64,000 nucleotides of DNA. Origin: Aplectana chamaeleonis (taxonomy: Eukaryota > Nematoda > Chromadorea > Rhabditida > Cosmocercidae). The notes below the pieces were generated by a model. The model was not told the origin of the DNA, ran no database searches, and saw only the letters and a program-made list of their open reading frames with translations. The stretch is from the NCBI GenBank assembly GCA_029168955.1, contig JAPDOI010000066.1, positions 1,364,501-1,428,500 on the forward strand, read 5' to 3'. Within the stretch, counting starts at the first letter, position 1. Every line of letters begins with the position of its first letter. The position numbers were made by a program, and so were the translations under genes. Below, piece by piece: positions 22,283-34,300 of the stretch.

Positions 22283-22390
22283 TTAGGCAACGAGTCGGAA
22301 AATAGAGCAGTTGGCCTCCGGTAGATCATTCACTTCAAACACAAATCCGATCACCATCAAAGTTTCACCGGTCGCTTGATTTGTGACAAC
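22283..22390 (-). CDS. egl-44: TEAD final exon
   Basis: 108 bp from TTTTTCAG to the TAA stop at 22283-22285. It encodes [20 protein letters not shown] and ends SIFRLVA, aligning with the TEAD C-terminus (VVTN--T-ETL--IA-VFEV...IYRLV). The preceding 6.6-kb intron contains RTE copy 1 and the 264-bp satellite. Confidence 0.96.
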   Translation of the reverse strand, partial: VVTNQATGETLMVIGFVFEVNDLPEANCSIFRLVA

Positions 22391-25300
22391 CTGAAAAAAT
22401 ACATTATCGATCGATGTGCGACTTGTCTCGCAGATTGTACAGTGATTATGGGGGCGAGGCATCGGATTTGTCCAATGAGGGGCGGATCCAAGCGGCCAAG
22501 CATTAATCTTGCTGCACAGAAAGAGGCGGTGTGATCTGCACAGTTTCCTTCCGGAAGTGGGAGGAGCCACCAGTTCAATTGAGAATCTTCAATCATAAGA
22601 AGGGACGGAGCTAAATTATAGAAATGGGTGGAGCTACAAGTTCAAACAACAGTTCTCTTCTATGAAGGAGCGGAGTGAAACCACATTCCTACCTTTGGAG
22701 GTGGGAGGACTTACTTTGACTTAATTGGTTGGCTTTCGCCTGACGCGGTCATTCCGCATCTTCACCGAGGTGTGCCGTCCTAGTAGTCAGCCGTGTCCAT
22801 TTTTTCACGGTCTTCAGCCACAATTTGAACACATTCCATCCAGCTGTCACTATTCCATTTCCTGCGAAACGAAACATCGCGCCTGAACTGTCTTTCGATG
22901 CCGAGTGACTTTAAATCCTCTTTAACCACATCCGTCCAGAACTTTCGCCTACGCCCAGGTGGCCGTTTCCAGACAGGATTTGGAAGCATTTTTAAAGCGT
23001 GTTGTACGAGACGATCCGGCGTTCTTCTTAGTATATGCCCGAGCAGTCGAAGTCGACTTTCCATTGCTGCTTGAGATGGCGCTAGGAGATGCTGGCACCT
23101 CCCTCGTGTCAAGCGTTGATGTACTGCGTCGATTTCCTTGTAAAGGTCTTCGTTATGGCATACACGCGGCCAGAAATATCCAAGCAAACGCCTTAAAAGC
23201 TTCCTCTCCGTGCAATCCAACCTTTCCATCTGCGTTTTCGGTGCTGCCCACGTCTCCGATCCGTACATCATGATAGGGCGAATAGCGGATAGGTAGACGC
23301 GCAACTTGACTTCCTTCGCGATGGTGGTAGACCACAAACACTTGGTTAGAGAATTGAATGCAGACGTAGCTTTCGCACATCGTTGTCGAATATCCGCTGC
23401 ATAACTACCATCGTTCTTCAGCAAACAGCCCAAATAACAGAAATCGTCCACCAGTTCGATACGTTGTCCGTCCACACAAACTCCAGTAGAAGGCCTCTGA
23501 GAGACCCACATCTGCTTGCATTTGTCGGGACGAAGACGAAGTCCATAGGCTGCGGCATACTTCGGAACGAGGTTCACAATCCTTTGCAGTTTTGCGTTGT
23601 TTTCAGCGAATAACACAATGTCGTCGGCGTACTCCAGGTCGACAAGGGCGTCCTGATGGTGTTAGGATCACATCCGCAGGAAACTGTTCTGCAACTCTAC
23701 GCATGATGTCATCAACGGCGAAGTTGAAAAGAAAAGGTCCTGCAACGGCTCCTTGCCTTACTCCTGTTTTCACCTCGAAAGCTGACGTAAATCCGACAGG
23801 TGTACGAACTGCTGCTGTTGTTCCTTTGTTCATGTCCTCGATTAACCGAACATACTTTTCCGGGACTCCATCTGCTCGCAGAGCATTGAGCAATCGATCA
23901 CGATGAGGAGAGTCGAACGCGGCTTCAAAGTCCAAAAAAGCAAGCTGTAATGGCTTCGAAAACCGCTGCCACGATTCAATTACTCTTCTCACGACGAACA
24001 CTTGGTCGATGGTCGATCTTCCAGGTCGAAAACCGGCTTGCTCATCTCTGGTCGTTCCTTCACGATGTTTGATAAGTCGCTCGAGAATGATACGTTCTAA
24101 AACCTTGTACATGACACGAAGTAGAGATTCCTCTGTAGTTCTTAGGATCCGTGACGGATAGCTTCTTGTGAAGAGGTACGATGATCGCATGTCTCCACAA
24201 ATCGGGTATCCTTTCGCTCATCCATATGGCACGGATGGTGTTGGTCATTTCACGAATCCCAGACGGAGGAACAGCTTTCAGCATTTCAGCAGTGATGTTG
24301 TCATCTCCACCTGCCTTTCCATTCTTCATTTTCCGGACACAATCCAAAACTTCAGACTCAGTCGGCGGTTCCTCACTGACATCGTAATGTGCTCTCTGAA
24401 CATGCGGGAGCTCAGGTACTGATGGCGCTCGACGATTCAGTAGTGAACTGAAGGAATCCTTCCCATATTGGCAGCGTCGCATCACCAACTGCAACTCCAT
24501 TGGTAGTGTTCAAGACAGGAGAACATCTCTTCATCTTCCCGCTATACTGTCGCAGCAACGTGTAGGCTTTCTTCGGATTCTTCTCCTCCCAAGCCTTCTC
24601 GAACTCCTTAGCTCTACACGTCCACTCTCGTTCGCGGTCACTTTGAAGCTGCCGACGCAACTTCCTCCTCAGACGCTTCTCCTCCACGAAGTTTCCTGCA
24701 GTTCGGAGAGCACATACTCTGTTGTAGGTAGATGTTGTTTCTTCTGAGACGTAGGCGAACTTCTTCTTAGGCTGTACAACCGGGAGTGCCTCTTTCGAAG
24801 CGTCCTGGATGCACTTGACAAAAGAATCCGCGTCGCAAAGTTTCTTCTCAGTCCGTACTCCGATGTGAATAGAAACGCGTTGTCGGAAATTCCTTCTGCA
24901 CTCTTCATCTCTGAGACTTGTCATGTCAATCCTCTGGAGAGGCTGAGCCCCTCGCTTCCTCTTATGAATTCTCGCAGTGAAGTTCAACAGAACAGGACGG
25001 TGATCCGAATCGAATGCGACATCCCACACAGCTCTAGATCTTCGAATGTCCGATACTGGAAATTCCTCGTCAGGACATAGTCAAGCTGTAGTTTCAAAGT
25101 TGTCATCTTCCGCTTCCGCTGCTCTTCTGGAGATAGCCGGGTTGGTCCCTGCCACGTAAGCTGATGGCGGCGATGATTTCTCTTGAATGTCGATGCAATA
25201 ATCAGACCACTGCGTTCACAAAAGTCGACAAGGCGGTAGCCATTGTCCGATGTTTGCTCCACTGGGTAGAACCATTTACCGAGTACTTCGGATTCCTGAT

Positions 25301-28300
25301 CAAGTCCCATCTTCGCATTTGCGTCAATCCCCACGACAACAGCATGTTGACAAGGTATCCTGGCCAGCAACGTATTGAGTTCCTCATAAAACGCATCCTT
25401 CGAATTGTCTTCGGCGGTTTCAGTGGGCGCATGAGCACTCACTATCCACAGATTGAATCCTCTGTGATCCCGCAGTCGTACGAATGCATTCCGACACGAC
25501 GTTGAGCCGAACTCCTTGACCATACCATTGAAATCCTTCCTTACAGCTATTGCACAGCCTCCCAATCTCCTATCGTCAGCGTTACCGCAGTAGATGGTGT
25601 ACTCTCCGACGCTGATGACGGGTCTATCCTTGAGGCGGGTTTCCTGCAAAGCAGCAAACGGTGCATGGAAATAGCTCAGAAGTCTGGATAGCGCAGTTTT
25701 TTGGATATCACTCGACAGCGATCGACAGTTCAGGGTGGCGAAATTGTGGCTTGTGGCCAAAGACTCCATGACTCCCTAGGTACGGATCCTAAGGTGTTAT
25801 GGACCAGAGGCCTTAGTGTGCCGGACGGCGACACCTTTATGAAATGTGCGGGATACTTTCGCGATATAGTTGTGCACGCTATATCGCTCGAACGTTCCCT
25901 GTGTACACTCAAACGTCTGCTGGGTTCAGTAGAAGCAGGGGCACCAACGAGCAGGTACCAACAGACTTGTATACACACCCCCGCGGTGGAGGTGGGAGGA
26001 GCCGCGAGTATATCTAACCAATTTTGATACTAGAATTGGGATGAGCCCCTAGTCATACATGTGTTCTGTTTAGAAATGGGCAGAGTAGCCGCACTATTCC
26101 ACTCCAAAAGTAGGAGGAGCAACGAGTTCATTTTAGAATTTTTATTCAAAGGAATGGGCGGAGCTAAAACCTAACACATCAGTTTTGCAACTTTCTTCTA
26201 TGAAGGGGCAGAGTAAAAATACAGTTCCACCTCTGGAAGAGGGAGGAGCCTTAAGTATATCTCACTAATTTTGGTCATGGAAGTGGGAGGAGCCACACGT
26301 TCATAGGCAGGTTTTGTTTTAAAAAATGGGCGGAGTAATTGCACTGTTTCACACCAGAAGTAGGAGGAGCAACGAATTCATTTTAGAATTTTTATTCAAA
26401 GGGATGGGCGGAGCTACATTATACAAATGGACGGAGCTGCAAGTTCATACATTGGTTTTTTTAAAGGGGCGGAGCGCAACCACAGTTCCACCTCCAGAAG
26501 TGGGAGGGGCCACAAGCATATCTCACTAATTTTGGTCATGGAAGTGGGAGGAGCCACACGTTCATAGACAGGTTTTGTTTTATAAAATGGGCGGAGTAAT
26601 TGCACTATTTCACACCAGAAGTGGGAGGAGCAACGAATTAATTTTAGAATTTTAATTGAAAGGAATGGGCGGAGCTACATTATACAAATGGGCGGAGCTG
26701 CAAGTTCATACATTGATTTTTTTCGTAAAGGGGCGGAGCGCAACCACAGTTCCACCTCCGGAAGTGGGAGGAGCCACGAGTATATCTCACTAATTTTGGT
26801 GGTGGAAGTGGGAGGAGCCACACGTTCATAGACAGGTTTTGTTTTATAAAATGGGCGGAGTAATTGCACTATTTCACACCAGAAAGGGGAGGAGCAACGA
26901 ATTAATTTTAGAATTTTAATTGAAAAAAATGGGCGGAGCTACATTATACAAATGGGCGGAGCTGCAAGTTCATACATTGGTTTTTTTTCGTAAAGAGGCG
27001 GAGCGCAACCACAGTTCCACCTCCGGAAGTGGGAGGGGCCACAAATATATCTCACTAATTTTGGTCATGGAAGTGGGAGGAGCCACACGTTCATAGACAG
27101 GTTTTGTTTTATAAAATGGGCGGAGTAATTGCACTATTTCACACCAGAAGTGGGAGGAGCAACGAATTAATTTTAGAATTTTTGTTCTAAGGGATGGGCG
27201 GAGCTACATTATACAAATGGGCGGAGCTGCAAGTTCATACATTGATTTTTTTTCCGTAAAGAGGCGGAGCGCAACCACTGTTCCACCTCCGGAAGTGGGA
27301 GGAGCCACGTAAGTATCTAACGAATTTTGATCATGATATTGGGAGCAGCCACAAGTCCATACCAGAGTTTTGTTTAAAAGAATGGGCGGAGTAACTGCAC
27401 CATTTCACCCCAGAAGTGAGAGAAGCAACAAATTAATTTTAAAATTTTAATTGAAAGGAATGGGCGGAGCTGCATTATACAAATGGGCGGAGCTGCAAGT
27501 TCATACATTCGTTTTTTTTTGTGAAGAGGCGGAGCGCAACAACAGTTCCACCTCCGGAAGTGGGAGGGGCCACAAGTATATCTCACTAATTTTGGTCGTG
27601 GAAGTGGGAGGAGCCAAACGTTCATAGACAGGTTTTGTTTTATAAAATGGGCGGAGTAATTGCACCATTTCACCCCAAAAGTGGGATGAGCAACGAATTC
27701 ATTTTAGAATTTTTATTCTAGGGGATGGGCGGAGCTGCATTATACAAATGGGCGGAGCTGCAAGTTCATACATTGGTTTTTTTCGTAAAGAGGCGGAGCG
27801 CAACCACAGTTCCACCTCCGGAAGTGGGAGGGGCCACAAGTATATCTCACTAATTTTGGTCGTGGAAGTGGGAGGAGCCACACGTTCATAGACAGGTTTT
27901 GTTTTATAAAATGGGCGGAGTAATTGCACCATTTCACCCCAAAAGTGGGAGGAGCAACGAATTCATTTTAGAATTTTTATTCTAGGGGATGGGCGGAGCT
28001 ACATTATACAAATGGGCGGAGCTGCAAGTTCATACATTGGTTTTTTTCGTAAAGAGGCGGAGCGCAACCACAGTTCCACCTCCGGAAGTGGGAGGGGCCA
28101 CAAGTATATCTCACTAATTTTGGTCGTGGAAGTGGGAGGAGCCACACGTTCATAGACAGGTTTTGTTTTAAAAAATGGGCGGAGTAATTGCACTATTTCA
28201 CAACAGAATAGGGAGGAGCAACGAATTAATTTTAGAATATTAGTTGAAAGGAATGGGCGGAGCTACATTATACAAATGGGCGGAGCTGCAAGTTCATACA

Positions 28301-31300
28301 TTGGTTTTTTCTTCGTAAAGAGGCGGAGCGTAACCACAGTTCCACCTCCGGAAGTGGGAGGAGCCACGAGTGTATCTGACTAATTTTGGTCAAGGAATTG
28401 GGAGAAGCCACAAGTCCATACATGAGTTTTGTTTTGAAGAATGGGCGCAGTAACTGCACCATTTCACCCTAGAAGTGGGAAGAGTAACGAATTCATTTAA
28501 GAAATTCTATTTTTACAAATGGGCGGAGCAACATATTCAAATATCAGTTCTCTTCTTAAAAAAGGGGCGGAGTAAAACCACAGTCCTACCTCCGACAGTG
28601 GGAGGAGCTTAGGAGTTCATCTTATAAATTTCAGTTTTTTTCCATGAGTAGCTTCCATGTACTGCGAACGCCTTACGCGACGTAATCAATAAATTAATTA
28701 ATTAAAGAATTGGGCGGAGCCACAAGTTTACATATTTGCTACATATCATAGAAAGGGGCGGAGTTTTGACATAATTGAAATCCAAATGGGGGCAGAGCCA
28801 CGAGTTCAAACATTAGTCGTGTTACACATAAAGGGGCGGAGTGTTCGGAAAACCCAACTTTCGAAAGTGGGAGGAGCAACGAGTTGATGATATGGTCTGA
28901 ATTCACAATTTAGGAAGAATGAAGATTTGAAGCATCAATCAGTTCCTAGAGAACGGGCACAGTCGAGTTTTAAAATCTCAAAAATGGGAGGGGCCACGGG
29001 TTTTTACTAAGACCGTCAATTATTTCGCACCTGTAGAACGGTGAAGTTCTCCAGCACGTTGTTCATGTAGACCCGTGAATCGAGTTTTTTCAACTCCGAG
29101 ATGAACTTCACCATGTATTCACAGATTGGTGATCGCTCAAGTCGGAAAATGTAGTGGCCATTCTCCTCATCCGGTGAGTACACCTGAAAATAATTACTCT
29201 GCGAGATTATACTATAATTCAGTTTTTTTTTAACTTTTTGAAATGGAATATTACTGTGCTTATCTGGGCCGAATTCCGGCCCGCAATTGCGTCTCGACAC
29301 GCTTTGCAGCTGCACGCGCTCGAGTCAGTCGGGCTTCCAGCGCCAAAGCCGACTCGATGTGGCTTTTTTATACAATTTTCTCCAATTTTTCTTTGTTTCC
29401 AGTTTCCAAAACCCACCTAGAGTCAGCAGATCGGCGGCTACGGCGCTGGAAACTCTTCAGACTCGGGAGCGCGCGGCCGCAAAGCGTGTCGAGACGCGAT
29501 TGCGGACCGGAATTTGGCTCAGATAAGCACAGTACGTAATTTTTCTGATTTTCCAGCCTTTGGCTGATTTTTTTTTCAAAATTATGAAAACCTCACCTCG
29601 ACTTTCTCGACCACTTCGTTTCCGAAGGAGCAGACCTTGGTAGATACGCTGATATCGAACTTGTATTGAGAATTATAGTACGAGTCCACTGCATATAGGC
29701 TGCTTCTGAAAAAAACATTATGAACGAGGATTTCCGAAGAAAAATATACAAAAACTTTCAAGTAAAGCCAGTTGCCCTTCCAGTATCTGTTCCATCGGAA
29801 AACATTATACAATACATACTCACTTTATAGGAGCGAAATACCGGTCCGCAAACCGCTGTTGCAGCACGCGACACGATGATAATTGAGCTGGGACAAAGGC
29901 TGACCCGGAGGGGACCACGAGGTCCCACCACGATTACCATCGCGTCGCGTGCTGCGACGGCGGTTTTCAGTTTGTTGATCGAATCCATAGCTCAAAATGC
30001 GTGACTGCCCTCTCATCACTGTGGTGCGCCTTACAGCGGGGATGCACGCCGCCGTGAGTTGTGGATTCTATCAGAAAGCCGCGGTTTTCTGGAACTACGG
30101 ACTGGGATTGCGCTCTAATAAGTACAGTATACACACGTATATTAAATATATGAACACTTCGAGAGCAACTTTACTCATCCTGATGGTAAACAAGACATAG
30201 GCACGACCGGAAAGCAGCGAGTAGATCCAGCGCGGCAATGTCAATTACCCATTCACGACCCACCGGTGGGTCATGCGCTGGCTGCCACTTTGAACAGCAT
30301 GAACCACCGGTGGGTCACACCTTTGAGAAGTCCAATTCTCTTCCACAAAAAATGTATTGTTGAAACCTACATGCAAACGATGTATTGACCTATGCTAGGC
30401 TCAACTGCAAACGTCAAGGTCCGTAGGTAGATATGCGTTAACAACATATTTGACCTTTTTCAAGAAAAACGAAGGCTGTGATGAGAGGAAGTCTAGCTAG
30501 CAAAAGTACTCAGGCGATTTTGAGCCCCGAGCCGCCAGTCAGTTCGGCTCGTGTTTCCTTAATCTCCGGGCCACAGCTGTCCCTGTTCGGGCCACCGCTG
30601 TTGCTGTCCGAGCTCCTCCAGTTCGCCCGGACGGCAACAGCAGTGGCCCGGGAAATGTGACAACACGAGCCGAACTGTCAGGCGGCTCGGGTCCGCGAAT
30701 CGCCTGAGTATTTGAAGGCAGTGTGCAAGATAAATTTTGCCTTCGTTTTTTCGCCGGAATTCGAAAGTTCTGGGTTTCATCAGAGCGATAGGGTCGAAAG
30801 AACAAGCAAAAACGGGCCCGAAAGAGCCCTTATTGGCTACAAAATTCGCTCGCGCTGGTCCTTTCTGATCAATCAATACGTATCTGATACCCGCAGGGAA
30901 AGAAATAAGGCGAGCGGATTTCCGAGCCGATAAGGGCTCTTTTGGGTACGTTTTTATTCGTTCTTTCAACCCTATCGCTTCAATAGGATCACGATCTTTC
31001 GATTTCCGGAGAAAAAAACGAAGACCAAATTTATCGTGGACACTGCCTTTAGGAAGCTTAGTTGAGCCTGTCAAGGAAAAACATACGAAATATATACCGT
31101 GCTTGTGCTGAGCGAGGGGAGAGAAAGATAGAAAGAGTGGAGCACAAAAAGACGCAGCATACGCTCACATTGACAGCAGTGAATTTCACTCCGAAATAGA
31201 GGATAACTTACTCAGTATCGGATGAGTCAAACGACACGTTGGCCCAGCATTTGGCGAGGAAAAACGCATCACTTGGGCCGCGTTCGAAGAGATCCGTCAG

Positions 31301-34300
31301 CAATTTTGGGTACTTTTCGATGACTGTGTCCAGTTTCAGCGTCTGAAATAATCAAGTTTACTTTATTTTACTTGAAAAATTAAAAATTTGGGGGAAAAAC
31401 GAAAACCCTAACAAAAACTCGTGGGTCTCACCTCAGTCTCGACCACATCTCGCGGAATACTCACAATGTCGACCCGTGAGCCATGAGGAGATTCCAGGTA
31501 GCTGAAAACATTATATTAGCATTATGAACTTTGAAACTTTGAATTCGCTGAACTCACGCTTGAAATCCAGTGAGCCGCAACTTGGAGGAGGCGATGCCAT
31601 CGGGTGTGGCATTGGGTTTCCTTACGGGAGGGGCGGCTATGACAGCCGGCGGCACAACGGCGGCTGCGAAAGGCAACGCAAAATCCGGCGCCATCCTAAA
31701 ATTATGAAGCAGCATGAGGTTCGTAGAGCATGAGGTTATTCAACTTCCCAAGCCGATCCGCGTCATACGAGAAAAATTGCTTTGCTTATTTGAAAAAATC
31801 GATCAATTGATTGATCTTCTTGAGTTCTTCGAGCTCAACTTTGCGAGTGGTCCATGCGATATCAACAACTCAGGCGATTCTCGGCCCAAAGCCGCACCGA
31901 ACAGCAATACTGAGGAATTTCTGAACAAGTTACCTGAGACCTTAACGCAAGTCGCATGATGGCTTCACGCAACTTACTTTCAACTCAAGTTCACAAGTAA
32001 CTTGAAACGATGTTACGTGTAACTTGACCAGATTTTTGATTAAAGTAACATGTAACTTGCTCTAATGATACACAACCTTGGGAGTAACTTACCCCGTCGT
32101 TACATGTTACCTGACATCCGCACGTGACACTGCCGTCACCGACACGCGACGCGGTCAGCCCACCGACACGCGGCATGCTCGCCGAGCATGCCTGGGGGCG
32201 CCAGCGGCTAGGCGAGGCCTCCGACCGGTATGCGGGCCGCAGCACCTCAAACTTGGGTAATTGAACCCACGACGCTACCGGCATCTGAGCCACCCTCGAG
32301 AGTGCGTCGTATACCTCCCTAGGATACAGCATGCCGCGAGATAAGTTACATGTGCAATAAAATAACTTAGTTAAGTTACACGGCAGTACTTTATGTCACG
32401 TGTAAGTCAACTCGCACCGTGTAATATACTTACTTTGTCGTAGGTCACATGCAACATAAAGTTATGAAAATAAGTCGCAGGTAACATGTTTAGAGCCATT
32501 AAATCGCAGGTAACTTTATCAGAAATTCCTGAGTAGGAGCCGACCGACAGCTCGGCTAGTTCCCCCTATTTCCGGTCCACTTCTGTTGCTGTCGGAGCTC
32601 TTTCAGTTCGCCGGGAGAGCAACAGCAGTAGCAAGGACAGCCACAGTAGTGACCCGCAAGGCACCAGCTGTGGCCCGGACCGCAACAGCAGTGGACCCGC
32701 AGTTCGGAAGAACGAGCCGAACTGTCTGGAGAAGTGGTACTGATTGTGAGAAACACCTGAACGTGTTTTTATGCGTGACCTATATACTGAATATTCACTA
32801 CAGGAACAGCCTACAGAAGGGTAGACTTCATGAGTAGATCTTTTTATACCACCTACAGGGACGAACGGCAAAATATTAAAAATCATGGGTGGTCCACACA
32901 GTGTGAAATTTGGAAACCTACTGAACAAGGCTAAACTTCATGGGTGATACATTGGATCCCGACTACAGCAACGGAGTGGGAAAGAGTAGAGTTCATAAGT
33001 GATTCCGAGGATATAAATTCTGAGAACCAATTGATCAGGACGAAATTCAGGGTGGCCAAAAGAACAGACATAGAAGGTCCGTCCGAAAAAATTGTCCGCC
33101 CACGCGGTCGGCGTGCGTGTCGAGCGGCCATCGCGGAGGCATTGGTTGTACCTGTATATCAATCAGCAAGAATATTAGACGTATTTAAGAGTAACATCCC
33201 AGCCAGAGATGAGCGGAATTAAAACACGAAATTTCGGAAATCGGTTTTCGGGTTTTGGAACAGAATTTTTCTCGGGTTTCGAAAATCGGGCGCGAAACGC
33301 CTGAAAATGAGCGGAAATGCGGTTTTCGGAACGCGAAACGCGGAAAAATTCAGAAATTATCTAGTGTTTTCTTACGTCCTAGATGACTCGATATTTTCGA
33401 ATCCCACAGGGTTTTTTGCGGTTTTCGGAATGCGGAACGCGGAATGCCAAAATTGTGCGAAAATGCGGTTTCGGAACGCGAAATGCGGAATTCCGCTCAT
33501 CCCTGATCCCACCCGGCTGCTTCTAGCCCTTTAAAGGCTCTTCCAAAAAAATGCCTTCCCTAAGGCCGCTTGACACGCACGGCGGCCCAGAGGGAGGAGA
33601 GTCTCATTCGGACACACTTTACCTTGGGAACATACTGGAAAGAAATTGAACTCCAAATGTGGTCCGTAGGATATCGACTAGAAAAAGGGGCCGCAAAAGA
33701 GTAAAGTTCATGAGTGGCTCAACGTATTTCAATGCAGTGGGGGAGGTAGTTATACGGCAAACTTCGTGGGAGGTCCGTAAGATGTAAGCTTTGGTATAGG
33801 TTGGAGAAAAGTAAATTTAATGGGGGAAGGGCTCTAGGATGAACCACGGGCTCTGGCCAGAAAAGGGGGAAAACAAAAAAGAACTCCATGAACCCTTCAA
33901 AAGGATCCAACGGATAATGGGTAAAATTCTCGTTCCCAAGGTTTTTGAATGTGTTCTGGGCATATATAACGACTTCTGGGGGCCATCCAATGTCCATGTC
34001 AGAGTTCTTATCCTCCCAGATGCGTTTAGTACCGAAATACCGACCCCGCACAGATGGAATTCTTGGTTAAATTTGGGCGAGGATCGATCACACGACCGAG
34101 TGCGTGACAGTGGCGCCTCTAGCCACTGCCCTACACGCGCCCCTTCAAAGGATTTTACAGGGGTAATTTTCACGTGTAATCTGTGGGATGCCATTTTGAG
34201 CGCCTATTTAGCGAGACCTAACTTCATGAGTGGCAGCCGGATATCAACTATGATACGGGCTAGGAAATATTAAACTTAACGGGTGATCTACCAATGTCAA

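Larger units (their letters stand above)
29706..31211. other. TEAD intron with MITEs
   Basis: No exon found here; the phases of the flanking exons join directly. Contents in order: a GATGATAAT-containing repeat near 29870, a CCCATTCACGACC element (30248), a CTCAGG-tipped hairpin (30509), a TTAA MITE (30716) and a pyrimidine-rich dispersed repeat (31090-31200, minus). Confidence 0.6.

Noticed and set aside
23592..23906. Plus-strand frames across RTE copy 1 (and minus-strand ones across copy 2)
   Set aside because: Antisense shadows of the RTE reading frame.
26300..28300. Regularly spaced repeats resembling a CRISPR array
   Set aside because: Spacers between boxes are themselves repeated in each 264-bp unit, and this is a eukaryotic intron; it is a satellite.
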